IMG/VR virus record: IMGVR_UViG_3300037843_000583
Span: 1 to 39,876 of that record
Direction: 5' to 3' (one strand)
Length of the DNA stretch: 39,876 nt
From: a virus
Shown: piece after piece, positions 1-6,320 of the stretch
Layout: each line of letters begins with the position of its first letter
Position numbering within the stretch: position 1 is the stretch's first letter
Made by a program: the position numbers and the translations under genes
The notes under the pieces: model-generated
The model's input: only the letters and a program-made list of their open reading frames with translations
Database searches by the model: none
What the model was told of the DNA's origin: nothing

Positions 1-1179
1 GAAGTCTTCGACTATTGGACTGCAGACCGTCATGCGGTTATTCTTGGCAAAGAGTACGTGCTGCTGAACGAGACGCACAAATTTGGGCGTCCGCCGTTTC
101 TTGGATTCTGTTTCCGCAATGCGCCCGACTCGGCGCACGGCTACGGCATCGCATTTTGGCTGACCGATTTCCAGCGCGTCTGCCAGGGCGTCATCAATGC
201 TTTCTTGGATGACATGAACTTGAACTTGATGGGTACCTACACGGCTCCTGCGGGCACTACGAACAGTGCGCAGGCGCAGTGGATTTTCCCAGGTAAGGTT
301 TTCAAGACCGATGCCGCAGGTAAGGTTGAGCCGATGACGCGCAACGCGGTCAATGCTCAAGAGCCGCTCTCGGTAATCGCCCAGATGAAACAATGGGCGG
401 CTTCGATCACAGGGGCGGGGCCGAGTACTCTCGGGGCGGCTCCTGGTCCGTCTGGCGCGATGCGGACTCCCGCAGGTGCAGAGGCGGTCTCTGGCGGCGA
501 GTCGGTCAAGCTCCAAGACTTGGTGGATGTGATTTCGGAACAGATATTCATTCCGTTCATCGAATTCTGTATCGAGCAGAATCAAAAGCTCAAGCCATCT
601 CAAGTACGCGCGATGCTTTCGCAGGCCCTGGGTGATGCATTCAAGGCCACGCCGCTCGATATTCTTAACGGTTCTTACCGAGTCGATATTTCTGCGGCGA
701 CGAAACTCGCGGCGCGGGAAGCACTGAACAAATACATGGGCGTGCTGCAGACATTCCTGCAATCGCCAGGCACGGTAGAAAATCTTGCCGTCCAGGCCAT
801 GAAGCTCGACTACAACGCCATGTTCGAAGCTCTCTACGATTCCTTCGGCGTGCCGTACAAGGAAAAGATTATCGTGCCGATGAACGACGAAGACAAGGCG
901 CGCATGGCCGCACAGACACAACAGGCCGCCGCGCAGGGCAAACTGGCACTGGTGCAGGCGCAAGGTGAAGTGAAGAAAGATGTGGACAACAACCAGGCCG
1001 AAAATCGGATGTTGATTGAAACAGGCAAGCACACACTGAAGACGCATGGAGCAGACCATCAGGCGAGTATCGACGCGGCGCAGGCGAAAGCCGAAGCCGC
1101 GACACCGCAAGCCCAGGGTCTCGACCGAGCCGCGAAGGGTGCGTTTGCGACGATGGACAAATCAGCTTTCGGGCAGTAA
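1..1179 (+). CDS. Portal protein, 5'-truncated by the window
   Basis: The reading frame is open from base 1, so the true start lies upstream; 392 residues are visible. The portal is the dodecameric ring at the head vertex through which DNA enters and to which the tail attaches. The assignment rests on position (directly before scaffold-like and capsid genes), on the mixed helical core with a FWLTDFQR segment followed by a region typical of podovirus head-tail connector/portal C-termini, and on the Ala/Gln/Lys-rich helical tail (last about 100 residues) typical of portal barrels. No residue signature is absolutely diagnostic. Another portal-like connector protein is possible but a different function is unlikely. 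A 7-bp hairpin (CATGGCC/GGCCATG, 1181-1208) follows the stop. Confidence 0.75.
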   Translation, partial: EVFDYWTADRHAVILGKEYVLLNETHKFGRPPFLGFCFRNAPDSAHGYGIAFWLTDFQRVCQGVINAFLDDMNLNLMGTYTAPAGTTNSAQAQWIFPGKVFKTDAAGKVEPMTRNAVNAQEPLSVIAQMKQWAASITGAGPSTLGAAPGPSGAMRTPAGAEAVSGGESVKLQDLVDVISEQIFIPFIEFCIEQNQKLKPSQVRAMLSQALGDAFKATPLDILNGSYRVDISAATKLAAREALNKYMGVLQTFLQSPGTVENLAVQAMKLDYNAMFEALYDSFGVPYKEKIIVPMNDEDKARMAAQTQQAAAQGKLALVQAQGEVKKDVDNNQAENRMLIETGKHTLKTHGADHQASIDAAQAKAEAATPQAQGLDRAAKGAFATMDKSAFGQ

Positions 1180-1222
1180 TCATGGCCGTGGTAATTAACA
1201 TGGCCATGGGACGGAGCATAAC

Positions 1223-1645
1223 ATGAGCAGCAATCCCAATCCCATCATTGAAGGGGGCTCGCCCTTTCAAACAACCACGACCCCAACAATCGAGCGGGCG
1301 AACCGCCTGATGGGCCTTCGCGCGCATCCAGGGTTCGCCGACCTGGTGCGGATTTCGCAGGAGATGGTGCAAACAGCGGCGGATCAGTGCGCTGATTATC
1401 CTGGCTGGGACCCGCTGCAAATCACCGTTCTGAAAGTTCGCATGCAAGTCGCGAAAGAGCATCATCAACTTCTGTTGGCCCGAGTTAATATGGCAATCGA
1501 AGCGGGAGTCGAAGAAGCCCGCGCGTTCGTTTCATCCCTGCCCGCCGTCTCCCCCGAAGAAGCCGTTAACAATGGAGACCTGGTTCGCCAAAAAGTGCTG
1601 GAACAATTCGAAAACATGGAAATGCGGCCAGCAGGGTCATACTAG
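1223..1645 (+). CDS. Small helical protein between portal and scaffold
   Basis: A 140-residue protein with a disordered Thr/Pro-rich N-terminus (about residues 1-22) followed by long predicted helices rich in Glu, Gln and Ala. There is no signal peptide or membrane segment. It begins 43 bases after the portal stop with a GGAG element about eight bases before the ATG, and ends just upstream of a conserved phage promoter motif, so it is the last gene of the portal transcription unit. I do not recognise the family. Position alone suggests a virion-assembly role such as a head protein or portal cofactor, which is an inference. Confidence 0.7.
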   Translation: MSSNPNPIIEGGSPFQTTTTPTIERANRLMGLRAHPGFADLVRISQEMVQTAADQCADYPGWDPLQITVLKVRMQVAKEHHQLLLARVNMAIEAGVEEARAFVSSLPAVSPEEAVNNGDLVRQKVLEQFENMEMRPAGSY

Positions 1646-1670
1646 ACCAGTTGCTGAAATCTTATTACAA

Positions 1671-1700
1671 GTTTTTGACTTTCCTTTCCATTAGTGTAAG
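1671..1700 (+). promoter_or_regulatory. Phage-specific promoter motif, copy 1 (before scaffold)
   Basis: Contains GACTTT, seven pyrimidine-rich bases, ATT and AGTGTAAG. With its upstream flank CTTATTACAA (1661-1670) it is almost identical over about 40 bases to the copy at 34936-34975, differing at two or three positions. It lies 24 bases before the ATG of the scaffold-like gene in otherwise non-coding DNA. The element does not have sigma70 spacing. Promoter function is inferred from repetition and placement. Confidence 0.75.
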
Positions 1701-1723
1701 TTCACTTTAGGGAGCGTCCAGCA

Positions 1724-2800
1724 ATGAGCACTAATCCAGTTGTCCTGAATCCCGTAGTCATGAATGACGAGTTGGCGAAGGCTGTCCACGGCGCGCTTGA
1801 CCCCGAAGATATCAAAGCCGCGATTCTGGCAGAAGCGGCCAAACAGACCACTGCGGCCACGCAGACGGCGGCTGATACTGCGGCACAAAAAGCGGCGGCG
1901 GACAAAGCGGCTGCCGATGCCGTTGTAGCCACGGAGCCTTTCAAGCGCGTGGAAGTGATCGGCGGACGAGAGTTTACATTCGAAGCCGAGAGCGAGCTTG
2001 AACTGGAGCGCGCGGTCAACAACGCTTATAAAGTTGCCTACGCGGTTCAGGAGTCTGCGCCAGTGGCTGCAGCGACCCCTGCCGCCCCTGTGGTGCCACA
2101 AAAGACTGCAGAAGAAATTGCAGCAGAGCGCGCAGAGTTGGACCTGAAGTTTAAGCGCGGAGATATCTCAACAAAAGAATATCTTGAGCAGTCTGGAGCC
2201 GTGGCGGATTACTTGGCCAGCCAGGGGATTTCAATCGATAGGCTAAAGTCCACAGTTGACCAAAACGAAAATACGCAGTATAAACAGTCATGGGAACAAG
2301 CCACTGACTCATTTTTGAACAGCACTGCGGGCGCAGATTGGCCAGGCGGCACAAAGAATCTCAAACTGATCGGCAGAATTATTGCGGCTGATCCGAAATT
2401 GGCTGAGGCGGAAGACAAAGTCGCCGCGTTGGCGCAAGCCTATAATCAAATGAAAGCGGATGGTACGGTTTTTCCGCCCGAAGACCCCACACTTGTGGAT
2501 GCAACTCAGACGCCCGCTGCACCCCCCACTCCAGTAGTTGTGCCTGCAACCCCCGCTCCCGTAGTCGCGGCTCCTGCGGCTCCTGCGCCGCGCGTAGCGG
2601 CAACATCGTCTTCTCTCTTCGGAGCAAGTTCAGGCGTAAGCGCAAATACCGCCGTGCCAGCAGCAACAACCACCAAAGTGGATGTCCCTTCAAATGCAAC
2701 ACCAGAAGAAATTCTCGATGCGTGGAAAAAGGCACAGGTCGCCGCAGGAAAAAATCCCGACGACGCTTTCAAAGAGACCTTTTCTGCCCGTCGTGCGTAG
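1724..2800 (+). CDS. Scaffold-like capsid assembly protein
   Basis: 358 residues, acidic and very rich in Ala, Glu, Gln, Pro and Thr, placed between portal and major capsid protein, where tailed phages with a separate scaffold encode it. Residues about 30-65 are an Ala/Lys/Asp coiled-coil-like stretch. Residues about 65-90 contain a short folded-looking GGREFTFEAESELELERA segment. Residues about 105-255 are helical, about 255-315 are a Pro/Ala/Val linker, and the C-terminal 40 residues are a helical domain (TPEEILDAWKKAQ) that could bind the shell. Scaffolds direct coat-protein polymerisation and leave before DNA packaging. Start ATG with AGGGAG (1709-1714). The assignment is by composition and synteny, not by homology. 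Confidence 0.65.
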   Translation: MSTNPVVLNPVVMNDELAKAVHGALDPEDIKAAILAEAAKQTTAATQTAADTAAQKAAADKAAADAVVATEPFKRVEVIGGREFTFEAESELELERAVNNAYKVAYAVQESAPVAAATPAAPVVPQKTAEEIAAERAELDLKFKRGDISTKEYLEQSGAVADYLASQGISIDRLKSTVDQNENTQYKQSWEQATDSFLNSTAGADWPGGTKNLKLIGRIIAADPKLAEAEDKVAALAQAYNQMKADGTVFPPEDPTLVDATQTPAAPPTPVVVPATPAPVVAAPAAPAPRVAATSSSLFGASSGVSANTAVPAATTTKVDVPSNATPEEILDAWKKAQVAAGKNPDDAFKETFSARRA

Positions 2801-2839
2801 GCATTCGAGCGTGCTGGCCACACGCTTTTAGGCGCGTAC

Positions 2840-2861
2840 GGGGAGTGCAAAGACGCTCCCC
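2840..2861 (+). terminator. GC-rich hairpin between scaffold and capsid genes
   Basis: GGGGAGTG (2840-2847) pairs with CGCTCCCC (2854-2861) around a six-base loop (one G-T pair). The first T-run (2880-2884) starts 18 bases later and belongs to the next promoter motif. It could act as a weak or partial terminator, or protect the 3' end of the scaffold transcript. Confidence 0.45.
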
Positions 2862-2878
2862 ACGCAGCCCCTTCCAAA

Positions 2879-2908
2879 GTTTTTGACTTTCCTTTCCTAT
2901 AGTGTAGG
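2879..2908 (+). promoter_or_regulatory. Phage-specific promoter motif, copy 2 (before major capsid)
   Basis: Same element as at 1671: GACTTT, CCTTTCC, TAT, AGTGTAGG. Located 49 bases before the major capsid ATG. Here the downstream half reads TATAGTGTAGGG, superficially like the end of T7-family promoters. Confidence 0.75.
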
Positions 2909-2956
2909 GACTTGAATTGAGCAGTTAGCCCATACTGGGCACAAGGAAATACGACC

Positions 2957-3952
2957 ATGATTTTACCGCCTGGCGTGCAGAGTACGACTCTTGCCGCTTT
3001 CCCACAGATCGCATACGACCGAACCGCCATTCTTGAGTGGCAGTTCAACACTCCGTTCCTGGAAGAGCTTTGCGACTTCCGACCTCTGCCGCGTCGGTCT
3101 GGTCGGACGCTCCAGTTCTACGGGCAAACTCCGTATGCTGCCGCGACCTACGACCTGTCTGAAGGTATCCCAGGGCCGTCACTCCAGTTGAACCAAGTTT
3201 TCAGCGATGCATTCGCCGATGAATACGGCGACTGGATCGGCATTTCGAACGTCGCACAGCAAATGTTCCTTGCGGACATCACGCTGGACGCGAGTCGCAA
3301 CCTGTCGTATCGGGGTGCTCTGACGAGCAACCTGATCGCGATTAACGGCTTCGAAGCCGCTGCGACCGCTCAGGCTTCCGCCCGCATCGACTTGCTCGAC
3401 AACGAATTCATGCTTTCCAACACGATTCGGAAGTGCGAGTCCCAGTTGATGGGCAACGCGGTTCCTGGTCGCGATGGTGGGCTCTATACGTCGGCTCAGC
3501 ACCCGTACGTTGTGTACGACTTCATGTCGGACAACAGCGCGGGCTCTGCCGTCGATACGCTGAAGCGATCCGAATCGGGTGCGAATGTCCTGAAGTCGGA
3601 CATGACGCGCGGCTACACCGTCCTGGAATGGGCGGGCGTCCGCATCATCCGTACCCAGACCGTGCCGACCTACACCAACTACCCGTCCACGGGCAAGACT
3701 GGTTATGCGTCGTACGTTGTGGGCCGCGAAGCCATGATGGCTTCCGAGTTGCTGGGCCAGCGCGTTCCGCGCAACCCCAGCTTCAAGGTGAACGTCAAGA
3801 CCTTCGGCGATAACGACATCGACCTCAGCAACCCCATGTTGCAGACACGAGCAATCGTGAGCTACGACTGGTTCCTGGGAGTCGTTGCCCGTCCGAATAC
3901 GAACAACACTCCTGGCTTCCGCCGAGTGCGCTGCGAAGTCAGCGCGGTGTAG
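2957..3952 (+). CDS. Major capsid protein
   Basis: 331 residues. It forms the icosahedral shell and is presumably of the HK97 fold, as in all tailed phages. Evidence is the order portal, scaffold-like, this gene; its own strong promoter motif; the size; and the composition, with N-terminal arm (about 1-50, containing DFRPLPRR at 40-47), a long central helical region (about 95-160) and a C-terminal domain ending near a VSYDWFLGVVARPNT segment. The start is ATG after CAAGGAAAT. The N-terminal 30 residues are duplicated in a short downstream gene at 4734. I rely on synteny and architecture rather than on a specific sequence match. Confidence 0.8.
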   Translation: MILPPGVQSTTLAAFPQIAYDRTAILEWQFNTPFLEELCDFRPLPRRSGRTLQFYGQTPYAAATYDLSEGIPGPSLQLNQVFSDAFADEYGDWIGISNVAQQMFLADITLDASRNLSYRGALTSNLIAINGFEAAATAQASARIDLLDNEFMLSNTIRKCESQLMGNAVPGRDGGLYTSAQHPYVVYDFMSDNSAGSAVDTLKRSESGANVLKSDMTRGYTVLEWAGVRIIRTQTVPTYTNYPSTGKTGYASYVVGREAMMASELLGQRVPRNPSFKVNVKTFGDNDIDLSNPMLQTRAIVSYDWFLGVVARPNTNNTPGFRRVRCEVSAV

Positions 3953-3996
3953 TCGGGACCTGAAACCAAGATCGGTTTTTGCACGACAAATTCGTA

Positions 3997-4029
3997 GGTG
4001 GGTTGAAATCCCCACCCCGAGATTTTCTT
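3997..4029 (+). terminator. Possible weak terminator after major capsid gene
   Basis: GGTGGG (3997-4002) pairs with CCCACC (4011-4016) around an eight-base loop, followed five bases later by ATTTTCTTT. It lies between the capsid and decoration-like genes and may cause partial readthrough that sets their ratio. Confidence 0.4.
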
Positions 4030-4050
4030 TGAATTGACAGGAGAACTACC

Positions 4051-4662
4051 GTGTCTAACGCTTCAACCATTCGTCGGCAAGTCGCAGGAACCCAGCAATT
4101 GACTCTCGCGTCGTTGCTCGGCTCGACAATTACCACAACGGAGACCGCGTTCAAGCTGAACGATAACGGTCTGACCTTGACTGGCGGGGGCGTCGTGCCT
4201 CTGGCTGCAGGGAACACTGGGCTGTACGCGGGCACTGGCCAGGTTATTTGGATTCACGCTGCGGGTACGATTACGGGCGGAACCGCCAGTTCTACCTCGC
4301 TGATTCTCAAACTGTACGAAGTTCCTGCGTCTTTGCTGCCCATCGCCGATACGCTGGCTGGTCAGCAAACCTTCACAAGCTGGAACCTGATTGCCACGTC
4401 GGCGACGGGAGTCCTCAGTTCGGGTGTCACCGCTGGAAACTTCTCCGTGGACGCTTATGTCCAATTGGACTCGCAGTACAATCTCGACGGTTGGTTCGAA
4501 TCGCAGGTATTTGCGTCTACGACTGGCGCAAAGACCGCCATCACTGCAGTCAAGGGTCTGGTCGGCGAAGCGGATTTGAACTTTGCTCTGACCACCACCT
4601 TGGGCGGAACCGAAGCGGGCGTTACCGTCAACCTGAACGAATTCGAACTCTCGCTCGTGTAG
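4051..4662 (+). CDS. Decoration-like head protein
   Basis: 203 residues, Thr/Gly/Ser-rich with alternating hydrophobic residues, indicating an all-beta protein. There are no Cys, no signal peptide and no membrane segment. It starts with GTG, seven bases after AGGAG (4040-4044), 98 bases behind the major capsid gene, and ends just before a strong terminator, so capsid and this gene form a two-gene unit. The profile of repeated jelly-roll-like strands (segments ending in LSLV) fits a capsid decoration or surface protein that binds the shell. A minor fibre or head spike is an alternative. The exact role is inference. Confidence 0.55.
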   Translation: MSNASTIRRQVAGTQQLTLASLLGSTITTTETAFKLNDNGLTLTGGGVVPLAAGNTGLYAGTGQVIWIHAAGTITGGTASSTSLILKLYEVPASLLPIADTLAGQQTFTSWNLIATSATGVLSSGVTAGNFSVDAYVQLDSQYNLDGWFESQVFASTTGAKTAITAVKGLVGEADLNFALTTTLGGTEAGVTVNLNEFELSLV

Positions 4663-4695
4663 TCCTGAGCGAGCAACAATTTCTTGACACCTCCA

Positions 4696-4733
4696 CCCCT
4701 CAGCACCAGTATGGCACTGAGGGGTTTTCTTTT
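4696..4733 (+). terminator. Intrinsic terminator of the head-gene unit
   Basis: CCCCTCAG (4696-4703) pairs perfectly with CTGAGGGG (4717-4724), directly followed by TTTTCTTTT. Two further CC/GG pairs can form inside the loop. This is the clearest Rho-independent terminator in the window, 34 bases after the decoration-like gene. The GAGGGG of its 3' arm is also positioned as a Shine-Dalgarno for the ATG at 4734. Confidence 0.85.
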
Positions 4734-4934
4734 ATGCTGCCGCTTGATGATGTCGCGTACGATTCCATCTCAATAGAAGAATGGAAAATGAACACGATGT
4801 TTGACAGTTTTCTGGACTTTCGTCCCCTGCCGCGCCGATACAAAAGCATCTGGCGCGTGCTGCATGTGGATGGTTTCGAAGCTGGAAAACCCGTCATGTT
4901 CAAGACTTTTTCTTCCATAAGTGAACCTGAATGA
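4734..4934 (+). CDS. Capsid protein N-terminal fragment (66 residues)
   Basis: The protein aligns with residues about 18-47 of the major capsid protein: AYD, EW, NT and DFRPLPRR are conserved in the same order with a single one-residue gap, and it continues for about 30 unrelated residues. It is therefore a partial duplicate of the capsid N-terminal arm. The start is ATG with GAGGGG nine bases upstream, a site that is also the 3' arm of the terminator. Its last codons run through a phage promoter motif (4902-4927). It may be a remnant of a second capsid gene, or a small expressed arm mimic able to interact with capsid or scaffold. Expression is uncertain because a terminator precedes it. Confidence 0.55.
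   Translation: MLPLDDVAYDSISIEEWKMNTMFDSFLDFRPLPRRYKSIWRVLHVDGFEAGKPVMFKTFSSISEPE
4902..4927 (+). promoter_or_regulatory. Phage-specific promoter motif, copy 3 (before tRNAs)
   Basis: GACTTT, TTCTTCC, ATA, AGTGAACC: a divergent copy of the element at 1671, ending 12 bases before tRNA-Met. It is embedded in the 3' end of the capsid-fragment reading frame and would restart transcription after the terminator, driving the tRNAs and the phosphatase gene. Confidence 0.6.
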
Positions 4935-4939
4935 ACAGG

Positions 4940-5016
4940 TGCGGAGTGGAGCAGTCAGGTAGCTCGTCTGCCTCATAAGCAGAAGGTCGCAGGTTCAAAT
5001 CCTGCCTCCGCAACCA
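4940..5016 (+). tRNA. tRNA-Met (anticodon CAT)
   Basis: A complete cloverleaf. The acceptor stem TGCGGAG/CTCCGCA is perfect, the anticodon stem is TCTGC/GCAGA with loop CTCATAA, the T-arm contains GGTTCAAATCC, the discriminator base is A, and CCA is encoded (5014-5016). The first pair is T-A and the anticodon stem lacks three consecutive G-C pairs, so it is an elongator rather than an initiator. A CAT anticodon modified by lysidine to read ATA (Ile) cannot be excluded from sequence alone. Confidence 0.95.
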
Positions 5017-5018
5017 AA

Positions 5019-5094
5019 GCACGAGTAGCTCAGACGGCAGAGCGGCTGTTTTGTAAACAGCGGGTCGGTGGTTCGATTCCATCCTCGTGCTCCA
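5019..5094 (+). tRNA. tRNA-Thr (anticodon TGT)
   Basis: Starts two bases after the tRNA-Met CCA. Acceptor stem GCACGAG/CTCGTGC, anticodon stem GCTGT/ACAGC with loop TTTGTAA, T-arm GGTTCGATTCC, and encoded CCA (5092-5094). The discriminator base is T, which differs from the A usual in E. coli tRNA-Thr. The pair is presumably co-transcribed from the motif at 4902 and may supplement codons favoured by the phage. Confidence 0.95.
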
Positions 5095-5112
5095 AATTTG
5101 TGATAGGATAGA

Positions 5113-5730
5113 ATGATGTTCAACATGGACCCATCTCGGACAAAAATCGGCTACCTAGTTCGCCATGGTGAGTTGAAGAACATGCGGATTTGGGATGGCT
5201 GGGGTGACTTTGATTTGTCCGAAGAAGGCAAACGCCAAGCCGAGAAGGCTGCGCAGTGGCTTTCATTCGAACATTTCGGTCGCGTGGTTTCATCCGATGT
5301 GCCGCGCACGATGCACACCGCGCAATATTTGATGGACTCTGGCTCGGTTGACTGCCAGTACATGGTGTGCGACCCGAACCTGCGACCATGGAACGTGTCG
5401 GATTTTACGGGCAAGGAAAAAACGCCCGAGCGGATCGCTGAATTCAAGAAGTACATTGATGACCCAACGCTGCCGATCCCTGGCGGCGAGAGTCGCAATC
5501 AACTCAAGGATCGCGTGCAAGTCCTGTGGCAGTACTTCATGGCTCCGTACAAGGGTCTTCCGACCGTGGGATTCATTCACAACTCGGTGCTGAAATCGTT
5601 GATGGGAATCGATGACGTGCGAGATGCCGTGTCGCCAGGCGGGATCGTCGCCGTTTATATGACCGAAAAGGGCGAGATTGAATTTCAAATCGTAATGGGC
5701 GAAGTCAATTTTGAAAAGGGAGTTTCGTAA
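5113..5730 (+). CDS. Histidine phosphatase superfamily protein
   Basis: 205 residues with the phosphoglycerate-mutase/histidine phosphatase core. LVRHGE is at 15-20 (phospho-acceptor His18 in the RHG motif), SSDVPRTMHTAQ near 60-71 matches the family's SSxxxRTxxTA segment, and the second catalytic His is in FIHNS near residue 157. The active site therefore looks intact. The family removes phosphate from small metabolites, nucleotides or proteins; the substrate cannot be read from sequence. The start is the first of two adjacent ATGs after a weak AGGATAG. It is co-transcribed with the tRNAs and overlaps the next gene (TAATG). It is an unusual gene to find in a head-gene neighbourhood. Confidence 0.8.
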   Translation: MMFNMDPSRTKIGYLVRHGELKNMRIWDGWGDFDLSEEGKRQAEKAAQWLSFEHFGRVVSSDVPRTMHTAQYLMDSGSVDCQYMVCDPNLRPWNVSDFTGKEKTPERIAEFKKYIDDPTLPIPGGESRNQLKDRVQVLWQYFMAPYKGLPTVGFIHNSVLKSLMGIDDVRDAVSPGGIVAVYMTEKGEIEFQIVMGEVNFEKGVS

Positions 5731-6311
5731 TGGCATCCCCAACCCCGCCGCTTACTGACCTCGCCGCGCCGATTCTCGCGGGCGATCCCATTCTGTCCGA
5801 CGAGAACCGTGCCGACCTGTGGGACACGTTCCACAGTTCCAAAAGTCCCGAAGAACTTATTCAGCACCTGCAGCCATTGGTAATCCCCGACGATACCAAG
5901 AAGCGGCTGTACGACGCCAAAAGGCAATCGATGCCCGTGGTCGGACCGATAGACAAAGTCACAACCGCCATGCAGCAACTGGCTCAGATAGACCCCAAAA
6001 TACTGGATGTCGCGGAAGCGCATCCGAATGTCCTGAAGGCACTCACCAGCGCGGCTACGACCCCCGAAAAAGGGGCTACAGCGACTTCTGGCGCATCGAC
6101 ACCTGCGGGGAAGGGAAAGACACCAGCCGCTGGCTCTGCGCCCGCCCCTGTCGCCCTACCGCCAAGACCCGATGGTTTAGAGCACATGCCGCCGATTCCT
6201 GAAGGTCATAAGCGCGTCCAAGCCAGCGATGGTGGGATTCATGACATCCCCGAAGAGAACTTGCCCAAGGCATTTGAACTGGACCCCCGACTGCATGTAA
6301 TGAATCCATAG
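5730..6311 (+). CDS. Pro/Ala-rich protein of unknown function
   Basis: 193 residues, overlapping the phosphatase stop by one base (TAATG), so translationally coupled. The N-terminal about 115 residues look helical. Residues about 117-150 form a Pro/Ala/Thr/Gly linker. The C-terminal segment contains a PPIPEGHKRVQASDGGIHDIPEENL stretch, a short motif seen in several phage structural proteins that precede large internal virion proteins. It ends nine bases before the large polyprotein gene, preceding its GGGAG ribosome site. A virion component is likely by context only. Confidence 0.65.
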   Translation: MASPTPPLTDLAAPILAGDPILSDENRADLWDTFHSSKSPEELIQHLQPLVIPDDTKKRLYDAKRQSMPVVGPIDKVTTAMQQLAQIDPKILDVAEAHPNVLKALTSAATTPEKGATATSGASTPAGKGKTPAAGSAPAPVALPPRPDGLEHMPPIPEGHKRVQASDGGIHDIPEENLPKAFELDPRLHVMNP

Positions 6312-6320
6312 GGAGCCTTT

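Noticed and set aside
4684-4712. TTGACA with 17-base spacer and CAGTAT as a promoter
   Set aside because: The -10 is poor and the element overlaps the intrinsic terminator, which explains the sequence better.
4248-4733. Upstream part of the long frame that includes the capsid fragment
   Set aside because: It lies in another frame of the decoration-like gene and crosses the terminator. Only the part from ATG 4734 resembles the capsid protein and has its own ribosome site.
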